NCBI GenBank assembly: GCA_025642065.1
Contig: JAODUP010000144.1
Coordinates: 336,501-400,500 of the forward strand
Length of the DNA stretch: 64,000 bases
Reading direction: 5' to 3'
DNA from: Paralvinella palmiformis
Lineage: Eukaryota > Annelida > Polychaeta > Terebellida > Alvinellidae
In this document: positions 40,716 to 53,512 of the stretch, piece after piece
Layout: each line of letters opens with the position of its first letter
Position numbering within the stretch: position 1 is the first letter of the stretch
The notes under the pieces: generated by a model
The model's input: the letters and a program-made list of their open reading frames with translations, nothing else
Database searches by the model: none
Told to the model about the DNA's origin: nothing
Made by a program: the position numbers and the translations under genes

Positions 40716-41215
40716 TTATATCTTCTAATCCAAATCATTTCGGATATTTAACTAAAACCTTTCAATGAAAGGTTAATATTAATATGTCATGTCCATTGAT
40801 TTACCACGTTTCCCTACGGTACAAGTAGCACAAACAGTATTAATGATTGCAATAGTAAAAGTAGTAGTAGTCGTAATACAAGTAGTAGTAGTAGTAGTAG
40901 TATGGGTAGGGGTAGTGGTGGTGGTAGCCTAACATCACAACTCACTTGATCTGAAACATTGAACTTGCTAGATATTTCTAACATGTAAGGAATATAACAT
41001 TTTGTTTTGGATCATTGGTAAGAAGAATTCATATACTTTGGATGAACCAGTCGACATTTAATTACCTGAACGCCTGTGTGTAGCATTTGCCATTTACAAA
41101 TATCGATTTTTGGAAAATTACTTTATCAGTCATAGTCAGCAATAAATGTGTTACTTAGCCTTTATTGTTCAAGGTGTTCATGCTATTCGTGTTATCATAT
41201 ATTGGTAATGGCCGC
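40699..41215 (-). repeat. Copy E: fragment of the duplicated unit
   Basis: Matches copies A and B from 'cacgtttc...cgattatat' through a short (TAG)n tract to 'ttggtaatggccgctta'. Only the high-coordinate end of the unit is present, and no coding exon. Confidence 0.7.
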
Positions 41216-41257
41216 TTATTGGCAATGTGTGTGTGTGTGTTTGTGCGTGTATGCGCA

Positions 41258-41421
41258 GAGATTTTCTGGAATGAGATATCCAACTTCGGCAAACATTGCG
41301 TGCCGTGGTGATAGTGGCTCCGACCTGGTGGAGGCAATGCCAGATTTACGACCCCAGACCTTAAGCTTGCTCGGCATTGCTGAAAAATAGCTTCGCGCAA
41401 AGGTTGGAGCGGCAAGGTAAG
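41258..41421 (+). other. Exon-like segment with one stop
   Basis: A GC-richer stretch lies between tatgcgcag and ggcaag|gtaaga. The frame MRYPTSANIACRGDSGSDLV continues to LSLLGIAEK, then a stop and LRAKVGAAR. The splice sites look good but no homologous protein is recognised. It could be an untranslated exon or chance. Confidence 0.25.
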
Positions 41422-41745
41422 ATCTATAACTGGATGTTCATAATGTATTAAGTGTTCCCTGTGTGTTGATCAAATCTAGGCACATTTTTCACGGCCGCTC
41501 CATCAACATTGGGATTTTTGTTTACAATGGTTACACAGATCAGCTGTTGCCTGTTGATCATGTCAAGACTGATGAAGCCGTAAACTGGTAAAGGGGTATA
41601 TTTAATTAGGCATGTGAATTACTGCCACTGACCATATCTGCTATTATATATCTGTTGTTTATAACTCTTCGCCTAAAACCCGTTAAATAGTAAATGTACA
41701 TGTAGGTTCTAGTTCAGAAAAAATTACTTAGCCACAGATGCATGT

Positions 41746-41821
41746 TGTATCTGACCGAAATATCAAGACCCCCCCCCCCGATAAAAAATCGGGGAGGGGG
41801 TAAATATTTCGGTCAGATACA
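41746..41821. repeat. Perfect 17-bp inverted repeat around a C-run/G-run hairpin
   Basis: Arms tgtatctgaccgaaata (41746-41762) and its exact reverse complement (41805-41821) enclose a second inverted pair, a C-run ending cccgat and its partner atcggggaggggg. The two stems stack into one long cruciform-capable structure. Confidence 0.9.
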
Positions 41822-41825
41822 TGTG

Positions 41826-42010
41826 CTTAACCCTGATTACCCTATTTATGATTTACCTAGAGATATATCCCCAAGAAAACGGGCTTATCATTAATCTCTT
41901 ATATCGGGTGGACTGTCATTTGATATAAGAGAATAATATTCATAAGCCTGCTTTTAGATAGCCCAAATCGAAATAGGGCGATCATAGTTAAGTGATTAAC
42001 CCAGTCATCA
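41826..42010. repeat. Imperfect long palindrome, possible foldback MITE
   Basis: Arms meet near 41920: ctcttatatc (41896-41905) pairs with gatataagag, 'gggcttat' with 'ataagcc', and the outer 'ccctatttatgattt' with 'aaatcgaaatagggc'. Each arm is about 85 bp with small gaps. No coding content. Confidence 0.65.
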
Positions 42011-42366
42011 TGACAGGGTCTACGTTCTACTGCCAGGAAACAGCATTCAGGGTATGTTCTCATTGTTCTATAATGTTATTTGTCAGTCTCCCCTCCATAA
42101 TAAAGTCCTCCCTGAGAATTTGACCATTTTCCTCAAATTATAATATTTGAAATTTTAATTATTAAACCAAATTCAATGAAGCAAGAATTCAAGTTCTTAT
42201 TTCTTGTGTCCCATTTAAAATGGGTCAGCTCAAATTAGAGGTTTTTATGAAAATAACATTCCATATATAGAGTCTATGCTTGAAATATGTTGTTTTTATT
42301 GTGGTTTTAATGCATAAAAGGTTTTATCCGAAAATAACTACCAACTCAAACTTCATATTTTTACAG

Positions 42367-42927
42367 GGCAAAGACTTGGGCGATAAATATCCGGAGAGAG
42401 GACCTACGTTTGAGAGATGGTACCTATCTTTAGAGGAACTGCTATGTATGTCAACTACATTTCGAGGATGTATTGTCTATGAATGCTACAGAGAAGATAC
42501 GTTTGGTAAATAAGCTTTATATTTAATTAGGGTGATGAAAAAGTACACTGTACATATTCTTGTATTTCCTATATATCCACATATAGTGACTAGTGAATGC
42601 TATATTTCTTCTTCGACAAATAGTTCTGTCATGGACAATAGGAGAACTTAGAAAAGGATTAAAAATTACTTACAAAACAAATCATGCCTTTGCTTATCTC
42701 ATGCATTACAATTTATATAATGTACAGACTCCAGCTACTGTGCCAACGCTTGTAAATGTGCCAAACCCTTCACCACTTGTATCCAGCTGTAGGCCTGCAT
42801 CTTCCTGTCACACAGAGAAAGAGGTCTACATCCAGCAATCCCAAAGATGAGATGTCACCAGAAAGCTCAACTTCAAATTCAACCTGTTCAAGAGATATGT
42901 TAGGTAAATAGGGTAACTAGAGATGAT

Positions 42928-43014
<87 letters not shown>

Positions 43015-45109
43015 TTCATTATGGTAAATCATGTAGTGCCAATGGAAATCAAGGATTTATTGGGTGGGGCTCTAAAGAAGGATGATGCCCTTATACGAGG
43101 CATGAAGTGTCAGGGAGGTGGTTGATAATGGATTTGGGACCCCCCCCCCTTCTTTGTGAAAAATATTGTATACCATATATAAATACTGGCTAAAGCAGAC
43201 ATTCCTTTGAAGCTGGGGGGTTCTGAGTGTGTCTTCCCCTTTCTCTGTGTAGAAAAAATGGAAATCAGATAATGCTTCTGAAACACTACAAAATTCGTAT
43301 TTTTCAAAAGTAGATATTGTGTCTACTTGCCATGTTTATTTCCATACTCATAATAATGAGGCCACAATGCACAATTACATTGTAGGTGCACTAGTTTATT
43401 ATAATGATATCACAACACGAACATGATCAGTTTATTTTGATTTGTTTTAATGTAGAGGTAATATTTGACATGGATGGTGTTTTGGGAAATTTAGAACGTC
43501 TGAGGGATACAAATGCAGTCGTTGGACAACTTAACAATAACAGAAAAATATATTTTAAAAATATATTTCTTTATTCTTCTAGGTTTATCCAGACTTCAAC
43601 AATAATATTATTGAAGCTCTGCGGATGAAATCTGCCAGTTGGTCAGAGTCTTCAAAGCTTGTTGCTGTGGTGATTGACGAGATGGCTCTGAAGGAAGGAC
43701 TCTCCTATGACAAGGGGCGGGATCTCATTGAAGGATTCATTCCTGCTGGAAAACAGCTAGCTAACCATGCACTGGTACACATGGTTAGAGGACTTACTGA
43801 GAAATGGAAACAGGCAGTGGGCTACTTTCTATCTAGTGGTCCAATATCTGCTGCAGACATTAAGGTGCATTTACTCGAGTGCATTACTAGATTCAAGGAT
43901 GTAGGCCTGAAGGTAGTTGTAATTATAGTAGACCAAGGCTCTAATAACCGGAACCTATTCCAATCACTACTACGATGTACCATTGATAAGCCATTCTTTG
44001 TCTACAACAACAACAAAGTGATCCTTCTCTATGATCCGTCTCACCTCTTGAAAAGTATCCGGAACAATTTCAGGAAACATTGGCGACACACATTATGTGG
44101 CAACATGTGGTTGATTTCTACACTCAGGACTCTAGCAAGCCGATTCGCATGGCACCCAAATTAACACAGAAACACATTAACCTACCACTAAACCTTACAG
44201 CACAATTTCTAATTCATTCAGTGGCTATGGGTCTACACATGATGGCCCAAGGGGATAAATTACCAGATGTGTACAACTATATATATAATGTATATTATAA
44301 CCTCATTTATTTTTGCTGCCATTAAAATTGTAGTTTCTATATCAGAGCACTTAGAATTGTGTACCAACAGATCTGAAATTGGCTGTCACTTAATTTCAAA
44401 CACTAATCAGGTTACTTTATTGCTTATAATTTGAATTCCCTAAGATTATAATTTTGTTTCATATCCTATCCTGAAGTTACTATGTACATGTAGCTATGTT
44501 TAAATACATTTAAACGTGGTTCTAAGATAGATCTACTATTGTTGTATTATATGATCTTTCACATTTGTTTTGTAGAGGAGGTATCGCACACAGCAATATT
44601 CATCAATACGTTTGACAAACTATTCAACAGGTTCAATAGCTGTAGGTTGAGCAGTGGGGCTCAGATGGAGTATGCTCTCTCAGAAACATCTGGTCACTTG
44701 GAATTCCTACAGAAGATGCTGCCATGGATACGATCTGTCAAAAGCAAAGGTAACTAATATCATGTGACCTATATTATAAGAAGGGATAACACAGCGGGAA
44801 AGGATTTTAAAAAGTTCCTAACTTTGGCCAAAAGTGCAATTTAAACATTTTGCTGGCCTAAATTTGATGGGGGATAATATCTTGTATTTTCTAGTAAAAA
44901 CATGCCCACCATGCCTCAGTGGTTGAGAAATGGCAGTCAATTTCTTACACCGGCTCTTGGACGTCCTTCATGATACACACAATCTGAGGTTTCTGCTCAC
45001 AAATCGACTGAACGAGGATTGTCTCAAAACATTATTCTCAATCATAAGAGCGAAATGTGGCCAGAGGGATAACCTAGATTGTGGCCAGTTTCGTGCAGCT
45101 ATTGCACAG
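42367..45109 (+). pseudogene. P-element/THAP9-like transposase, degenerate multi-exon
   Basis: Pieces in order: exon 42367-42505 has KTWAINIRREDLRL and YVCQLHFED, the Trp and C-x2-H part of a THAP zinc finger, with one stop. Exon 42728-42903 has TPATVPTLVNVPNPSPL, the THAP end (AVPT), with a one-base shift. About 43453-43540 has EVIFDMDGVLGNLERL. From 43583 comes the RNase H-like core: VVIDEMALKEGLSYDKGRDL (first Asp), VIIVDQGSNNRNLF (second Asp), YDPSHLLKSIRNN. A shift near 44080 leads to SSKPIRMAPKLTQKHINLP. Exon 44576-44749 has FDKLFNRFNS and ALSETSGHLEFLQ. Exon 44895-45109 has one stop, then LTNRLNEDCLKTLFSIIRAK and GQRDNLDCGQFRAA. No first CxxC exon was found. P transposases excise and insert DNA using GTP (family knowledge). 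Confidence 0.9.
42931..43011. repeat. (TA)n microsatellite
   Basis: A dinucleotide run inside an intron of the transposase relic. Confidence 0.98.
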
Positions 45110-46035
45110 GTAAGATAATTGGATGTTGTTCAATGGATAATATTATGCAGTAATAATATTATTAGTATGTAGTGGTTGTAGCTGAATATATTGTTATAGC
45201 AGAAGGATTTCAATGCTCATTATCAAAGAAGTATGTCATGGAGATTATTCTTTCTATAATTACCCCTCATTTTGAAACTGATGGGGCATTTATATAATGG
45301 CAGATATAAGCAAATTAATTAAATATTGTTGCAATGAAATGATTTTTGATTGAAATGGATCCTGCTCTGAAATAGCTAAATTACGCTTTTCAAGGTTCAA
45401 AACAAAATAGAGGATTTCTCACCGTATTCTTGCCAATCACATTTACCCAGCATGTACCAGACTTTGGATCAACATTGGGTCAACGTTGTCCTTTTACGTT
45501 GGATCAATGTTATGAAAAGGGATGGATTTGGAAATTGGATCAACGTAATATTTTCAACATTGGATCAACGTTAGGATTTCAATGTTGGATCAACGTAATA
45601 TCTTCAACATTGGATCAACGTTAGGATTTCAATGTTGGATCAATTTAATATTTACAACATTAGATCAACGTTAGGATTTCCAAGTTGGACCAATGTTATC
45701 AAATTGTTTTGATTTGAAAAGTGGATCAACGTAATATTTGTAATATTGAAAGAACATTAGGATTTCAACATTTAGCCAATGTTATGAAATTGTTTGGATT
45801 TCAAAATTGGATCAACATACATTTGCAACATTGGATAACAGTAGTTTTCATTATGGTTGATGTAAACATATTTATTCAATTGACAATAAGCAAAATGCTG
45901 ATAAAATATCTCCCTCATTTATACACACATTCACACAACAAACACAATAATATATATACAACAAATTGAATTGATATTGTTTCTATATCAGCATCATGGT
46001 TGATTGGAATGTAAGGGGCTGGTGAAGTAAGGCTT

Positions 46036-46205
<170 letters not shown>

Positions 46206-46529
46206 TCAATACATCTGCCACAAAGTATTTTGGATGAAATATCATTATGAATAAATCAGCTGCACAATATGACGCACCCATGATAATTAAAAACAGCTGG
46301 AATAAGACTTTCTCAAAATACAAAATGAATTCATAATCAAATTATATGCCAACACAATAGCACTCTGCCAAAAGTTTCATGGATGGCCAATCAAATTCGA
46401 ATAATTTGTTCAGCACATTTTTCATTATTTTGTTGAAATTATTATTAACATAGCCAAATTTATAAAAGACATATTCCTCAAAATAACAAAAGTGCATAAC
46501 ATGTCCATAGCTGCAAACATATGAATAAT

Positions 46530-47031
46530 ATCTATAATAACCGACTCCATTCCAACGTAAAATATTTGCTACCACACTTATCCTGTAACTATACATGTCT
46601 AGTTGTATGCAAAAGAGTGCATGCATATTTTGGAAAACAGTGCCAATGTCGTCTAAGGATTCCAATCGCTTCTTGAAAGGCAGTTATTGTACATGCATTT
46701 CTTACTGCCAGTCTGCAAAGTCCTTTCCAATACCAAGCTCTTCACCATCATCATCTGACAAATAATTCTCAGATCCATAACTACATATCACATTGTCGGA
46801 GTTGTCTGATTCCTGATCATTTGTATCACCACTGTTGTTATTATAATGCTGTGTATTGCTGTCATCTCTATCATCCACATGACAAGATGAGTCAGTATCC
46901 CCTCTCTCATGTACACCAGGAGCAACACTAGCACCTGCTAGTACATTGGCTTCATCCTTATCACTGCTATTAGCTTCAGCAAGAGTCAGTACTTCAGCTT
47001 GATGCTTTCTCCATCTTTTCAAGTAGGCCAT
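46530..47031 (-). pseudogene. N-terminal part of a transposon-encoded protein, frameshifted
   Basis: ATG at 47031 opens MAYLKRWRKHQAEVLTLAEA, followed by a strongly acidic, Ser/Asp-rich linker (about residues 20-95) and ELGIGKDFADW. A single missing base then breaks the frame. The next frame continues AVRNACTITAFQEAIGILRR and FPKYACTLLHTTRHV, then a stop and LQDKCGSKYFTLEW. The order (acidic N terminus, 'W..........L..IL', then a PK.A.TLL.T.R motif) is like a widespread animal transposon protein of unknown mechanism that I recall with 'PKDARTLL.TPR'; this is memory, not a search. The catalytic part is not visible, so the element is probably non-autonomous now. Confidence 0.5.
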
Positions 47032-48344
47032 GCAGTAATATGCTGTTTGGACCTAGGAATACATGTACCAGTATGAACATCTATGACTTTCTGCATACGA
47101 GTCAATGGGTGGGGAGGCATGCGTACTGTAAAGGCATTGTCTATTTTCTGCCTTTTATTTTGCTACTTTCACATAGGCGACCAACAGCAAACATTATTGG
47201 GAGCGAATATTTTCTGGTTTATGCTCAAAATAGCTGGAACGTTGTAATAGCGAGAATGTTGTAAAAGTTTTCTTTGATCATCATGGAAGGCTCGCTAAAA
47301 TAAATGGCTGCAAATATACAATGAAGGGACCAGGGGACATTTTTCGAGTCAACGACATGATATTAATTTTGAAACAAAATAATAGGTTTTAACCATGCAC
47401 CTTAATTATACCTCGATAATGTCAAAGGTCATGGTGCCAAATGAAAGCCTGTAACCAACCTTTGATAAGTCATCAACAATAAGTAATAACGTTTTGGCTC
47501 ATAATATTCATATGAACCATTTCTGAGATATAAACATTTTTCCCCCACACTCCCCCACTGTCTCCCAGACAAACCTTTTTCTGATAAATGCAAATCGGAG
47601 GTATTTAACTTTTCAGAATTTTACAGATTTGATCCTTTTTCAAGAAAATCCCCCACCCTCCAGGACTAAAAATAGTATATCGAGAACGTTATTAAAACAA
47701 ACCATTATGATAATCATGAAATCGAAACTAATCATCTAATGTGAAAATAAGTTATATCTGAAATGTGAAAATTTCTCATTCACTAAACACAGGATTTTTA
47801 ATGATCCAAATGATTCAAATGATCTTAGGATGGCGTGACGTCAGAATCCGGGGATTGTGGGATAGATATAGCCAGGCCGCTTGATAGCTGTAGCCAGAGT
47901 TGTGGCTTGGTTTTGAACAAATGTATATCAATTAGGTGCGAAATTCCACCAGATACCTCCATAGCAGATATACACACAATAACGGCTTCTCAAATGATAA
48001 TTTTAAAATAGTAAATTATATAAGATGGAAAATACAACATTGATCCAACATCGCAATACCGATCTAAATCCAACACGATATAATCCAGCCCAGCTACATT
48101 AGATATACATTGAGTTCGCGTTGTGCGACGTCGCAATCTAAAATCGACCTATTCCCAACATTGATCCAACATCGGGTGCCTGCTGGGAGTGCTAAACAAG
48201 AAATTCTTTAATACGATCATATTTACAGCTGGATCTAATTGCAGAGATAAATATGAATGTCTTGATAGCATCATTGGTAGTAAATGATGTTGATACTAAG
48301 AAGCGCTAAATGTCACCTTTAAACTTTAATGAAATTCTATTCCT

Positions 48345-49030
48345 GGGGATCGTTTCACTAAGATAAGGACCTCCTTAATTAAAGATGTCCTAATCTTAAA
48401 AACGGCCTTAATTTTCTAGGACAAATTCTTAAAACCGTTTTTCTAAAAAGATCCTACAATTAAGGTTAACCTTTTCGTCCTTAAGTTTGTCCTTAATGTG
48501 AGACATGTTTCTAGGATAATTTATTGATTTGTAAACTAAATAGTAAAAACGGCTACATTTGACGTCGGGAGTTTGTCGTCTGCAAAAGTGTCAATTGTTA
48601 AATCGTTCATTTGTGGGGGAATTATTTCTAAAACTAAAGATTTTCGAGGAACAGCTTGCAAATGATAGTGATAGCAAGGTTATTATCAATTTAAACAAAA
48701 AACTAAGCAACCGTTTAAGAAAATCTCCAATTAAAAAGTATATTAACGATTTTTCGAAAGAATTGAACAGTGCTTATGTTGTTTTAAATGAAAAACTGCT
48801 AAAATACTGCTTTTTATTGCAAATAAGTTAAAGATTAATTAATCATATAGACTAGATCTATCAATATTGAATATCTGAATATGAAAAAACTTTTGAGGAA
48901 CATAATTAATATTAATATTAGACCTATATAATATATTTAATCATCTTAAAATATTGGATATTTTGATATCAAAATACCTATCATACAAATATTATATATG
49001 TATGCGAGTGTTCATCAATTTAGATTTCTT
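48345..49030 (+). mobile_element. Solo left end of a PIF/Harbinger element
   Basis: It begins ggggatcgtttcactaagat, identical to the left end at 54425, and keeps the neighbouring 'aaggac(c/t)tcc(c/t)taatta' block. Later it aligns with 55300-55450 (ctttttat, 'gaatatgaaaaaa') and with 57855-57935 (ggatattttgatat, 'atttagatttct'). It stops where the Myb/SANT coding region begins in the larger copy. The two insertions found in that copy are absent here. Confidence 0.75.
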
Positions 49031-49084
49031 GGTAGCAGTAATGGTCGCCGCCGAGTTTGTAGTAGTAGTAACTGCACCAGCCAG

Positions 49085-49106
49085 ATAAATAGTTGTATTG
49101 TAGTAA

Positions 49107-49143
<37 letters not shown>
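49085..49143. repeat. (TAG)n microsatellite
   Basis: A short pure trinucleotide tract. Confidence 0.95.
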
Positions 49144-49144
<1 letters not shown>

Positions 49145-49359
49145 TTGGCAGTAGTATTATCATTAATAACTCTATATCAGTGGTATTGGTAGTTCTTGTA
49201 ATGTTATTGATATTAATAAAAAATATCACGATGATGATTAGCAATACCAATGGAGACGGTTGTAGCAGTAAAGGTAGTTGTAATATTAGTAAAAATAGTA
49301 TAACTTGTAGTATTAGTAAAATTGGTACGAGTAGGAAACCCAACCATCATATAAACCTA

Positions 49360-51690
49360 TAAGTATGTTAACACGCATTTTCAAAAGGAACTTAACTTTT
49401 GTCGATATCCTTTCTGTTACCTACTATACCTTATGTTCAACAACGAATCAATTCTGGTGAACGCGTGTTTTCTTTTTGTATCCAACATTAACAAACAAAC
49501 CTGATACGATTGTGCACGGTATGCTAGTCTATTTCAGCCGATGAAAAGAAATGTTTCGGATAAACAATGCCACATAGACAATAGCTTTACTTCGACCATG
49601 CCCTTAAATTCGGGACCCATGTATCAATATCATGTTATGAAACCTGTTCCACCAAGCTGTGCAAGATATTACAGGAGGATTACGCGGAAAAACACAATGA
49701 ATAGACTAGAATCGTGTTGATGTGAGGTAATGCCATTGCGCAAAATTCTGCCTTCATCGCTGTAAAACCTTTACGCCTTACAGTTCGGCACACTCCCTGA
49801 AAAACTATGAGTTCACAGGTTAGTTACGTGCCAATATTATCTTGGGGACAATAACAAAAAGGCTCTTAAATAGCAGCAACAGACGAAGTAGATGGGAGAA
49901 TGAATAGGGCAAATATTCCCACTTTAGACATACATCCTACTTTCGGCTATCTTGGATTCGAAAGTGCTTGCAAAGACCTGGCCTGCAGCACACAAGATCG
50001 ATTAATAGTGCCAGTTATCCGAAACATCAGGCAAGCCCTGCGTCTAAGTGAGATGTAAGAACTGTTTCTAGAAATGTCTCCAAATTTTGCCGTTTAGAGC
50101 GAGAGAACCGTTTTATCTCATAACTGTTATAATATCTTCAACGCCATAGTGAAGGAAAGTTTCCATGGGAAGAGCAGGTGGCTGCTTTTCCTACACATGC
50201 ATAATCTAATATACAGTCCCGTATATGTTTCTCACTTACATGTTCTCCCCAAACAGTGTTTCAGGAACGTCAACGAATTTGTACGATTTCCCGCACGTGG
50301 TGTGCATTATGTTATTCATCTATACTATTTCGCGCGAAAGTTTCCTTTCATTGTTGCTCACCTAAATGTACAACTTAAAAAACACACAAGGAAAGGTTAT
50401 GGGAGTGTTAAAAACCGGATATAATGGATTTACTTCAAAATGATTGATGTACCTCTGCCGGAAATATTCATTATATTTTTTACAACATAAGGTTCTGTTC
50501 CATATGATCCCAACTAATATTTTGAAAAGGGCATTTGCAACTGTTTAACACTGATGACATACTTCTAACCAGAATATGCTAATGCTTATGACTTCAGTCC
50601 TATTATAAACAAACTGATGGGTTATCCTCACATATTTATTTCTAGTCCAATATAAAAGATAAGACATCCAAGAAACAAATAAAAAACATACTTATTCTCA
50701 CCCGTTCATAGCCTGTTCATCTGAAATAATGACAGCTCCAGAAACGCACACTGGGTTGATGATTCAGGGATGATTATTATTCCTTGTGTATACTGTAAGC
50801 TAGCTGAATGGAATATTTTAATTATATGTTTTAGTGATATGCTATATGATACCATGAACCTGGATCACATTTTTCTGACATACTAAGCAACCAAACACCA
50901 AATTATAAACATTCGTTGTTTCTGAGTACAATAGTTAGATTGTGAAGAAAGAGAAAAAGCCACAATTATCTGGTTTAGCAAATTGTGTTTCTTAATTTTT
51001 GAAGAAGATAAAAACAATTTACAACCGATCATTTAAATTTGTAAAGACTAACAAAAATGGTTTAGGCAGTTTTCATGAAATACAAATTATTAAATGGAGT
51101 AGTTTACAAAATATCTGTTATTGCTCAATGTTTGTAAGGTTCTTGGTAGTTGGCAGTGAATGTATGCGTGTTTGTATATGTGTTTGTGCGTGTGCGCGTG
51201 TGATGAACGTTTATTATAATGAAATTTATTATTTCTCCCTTTTTCAATATTCAATTAAAACACTTTAGAACAACCATAAAGGTAAAACGAAATTTTTACA
51301 TTGGTAAACTGAGATATTTATCAATTTATTTTCATATAATAAGCCTTGCGACTGAACTTTCGGGCGGCATTTTAAATCACGTTGTGAAACATATTCTAAA
51401 TATTTCTATATTATACAAATACATTAGACCCAAAAGGAACCGTATGTAGGCAATGCACAGAACCAGTAAACACATACAACAAGTGTCATTTGACCCCTCA
51501 ACTCGCCTTAAATGGCAATGGCCTGTGTGTCTGTTAAGCCTATATTTATACAAAATAAATACTTATATATTGTGCAGTTATGTAATACTAAATAGTAATA
51601 ATAACTATAAGGATACATTTATTCATGCTCTATATAACACATACATACAATTAATCACTTTATTATACAACATAAGATCCTTTTGATTTA
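49360..51690. other. No gene recognised
   Basis: The 91-codon frame at 50149-50424 and other short frames show no motif or splice context. The GC content is slightly higher at 49550-50350 than in the surroundings, which could mark an old unidentified insertion. Confidence 0.45.
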
Positions 51691-52133
51691 TTGTTTAGGA
51701 GCTTGTATATGATTGCCAGCTTCCAAGTTATTTCCATTCCTTGGCGATTTTGAAGTTTTGAATGAACTAGTCCGAATGTTTAAAATACTCTTTCAGCCCC
51801 AGCACTGGATGAAGTGGCACTCAACAATTGATCTATAAGCGTGAGCAGTCTGTCAGTTAGTCTCTCTGATTGTGAATGACACCAGGCAATGGGACTAACA
51901 GGATTCCTTATTTCTGGCACAAACATGTATTAGTGGAAAGGACCTGTCTTTGCCTTATAGTTTACTATACTGACCATCAGATCAGGATAGTTTTCCAGTA
52001 AATGTTCCATGGGCTGGTCTGTTTCCTCAACACATAAATCATTACCCTTATATCGAGGATCTAACAGATTGACTAAAAAATGGGAATCTGTCATTGCTTG
52101 ATTGTAACGGTCCTTTACTAGACTGAGAGCTAG
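51690..52133 (-). pseudogene. hAT-family transposase C terminus (minus)
   Basis: Minus-strand reading: LVKDRYNQAMTDSHFLVNLL, LDPRYKGNDL, SIVNYKAKTGPFH, a stop, NPVSPIAWCHS, then the hAT dimerisation domain LLSATSSSAGAERVF, a stop in place of the usual Ser/Trp, TFGLVHSKLQNRQGME and KLAIIYKLLNN. 'LDPRYKG' and 'S..SSAGAERVF.TFGLVHSKLRN' are diagnostic of hAT elements. Two stops within about 145 codons. The catalytic core and terminal repeats were not found. Confidence 0.85.
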
Positions 52134-53238
52134 GAGTTGTTATTTATGTTTTGTTTACCAAAAGGTCTGAGGATTGTTTATTAATAACAATATTCTCCTG
52201 AATATAGAAATACATATCTTACAAAAATCAGGCTGGACAATATTTCACAAATCAGCTTAACGTGAGGTTCCCTCAAATTCCAAAATCGCGATCCCACGGG
52301 GACGGTGTATTTTGACCAGCACATTATTATCTTGGAAACATGTTATGTTGTACCGATATTTACAAATGAGGTATCATTATAATTAGTGGCATCTACTGAT
52401 TCATTTTATATACAGGAAATGCATGATAAGTAAGCAATTATGATATTAATTAATATTACTTTTGGTATATCCCAATATATTTCAGGTTACACCCGGAGAT
52501 GATAATTATTTACTTTATATTTTGCCTGAAGATAACAAATGGCAATACACTGACCTATATGACATACTCCAACAACTTGTGATAACTCTGCTATCACCTA
52601 ACACCAACCATGTGTGTGTAGGTCATTCCGAGAATCTAATGTGGACATTCTAAATATCCATCGTGATTGCTCAAACAAGTTAATACAGTTCACAACATAC
52701 AAACAAAGTAACTCCCAAAAATATTAACTGTGAAGTTATTGTTATTTTATTATATCAGAAATCAGATGAGCCGGTGTCAATTACTGGTGTGCTTGACGGT
52801 CAAATAATTATTACATTCTTTTAATTAGTTTAAATCAGTTAAATTGTTTTAAAGGTTTACATCAATTTAGAAGAAAAGGGCTAAAACCTACTAGCTTATT
52901 TGACAAGAATGTTCTCAACATAATTGATCATGGTTATATAGAGATATATTGTATGATCCTTCATATATAGTATTTAACATATTTAATACCTCTTTAATAT
53001 TAATAATATTATTGATCTATAACACAATCACATACACTCATAAATGCATACATGGGCTATATACTTTATATAATCAAAACATATGTGATTTAAAGCGTTT
53101 TTGACTAACATTAAGTCCTATTTGAGACTTTGTTATCATATTATTTAGTAACTGTGCAATTATCGATATTTCAACCGAACATACACACATCTATGTTTGA
53201 AAACTTATTCTAAATAATCAGAAAATTTATAACAATTG

Positions 53239-53240
<2 letters not shown>

Positions 53241-53270
<30 letters not shown>
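53241..53270. repeat. (TA)n microsatellite flanked by an inverted repeat
   Basis: The run is flanked by 'aacaattgataat' and its reverse complement, making a hairpin of about 56 bp at 53229-53282. Confidence 0.9.
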
Positions 53271-53272
<2 letters not shown>

Positions 53273-53512
53273 CAATTGTTATCAATTTTTAAATGTGAAC
53301 GTATACTCTTTGGTTATCAAAATAGTTTGAACAAACAATTAATTGGAATACAAATTACAATCCAAAGTGAGAATTTCTAGTATTTCAAGAGAGGTTTCCG
53401 TAGACATGTCTCACGCCCTTTACAATCCAATTACGTGTATGCTGGTTTTCACAGAAAGCAATATGTCTTTTTCAAATTATTTGAAGAAATAATAATTTAT
53501 ATTTATCTGAAT

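Noticed and set aside
48559..48831. Plus-strand 90-codon frame in the solo Harbinger end
   Set aside because: The aligned part of the larger Harbinger copy (55.2-55.4 kb) does not preserve the frame; most likely leader sequence.
52462..52653. Plus-strand 63-codon frame following an acceptor-like ttcag
   Set aside because: No donor, no motif and no neighbouring exon in phase.
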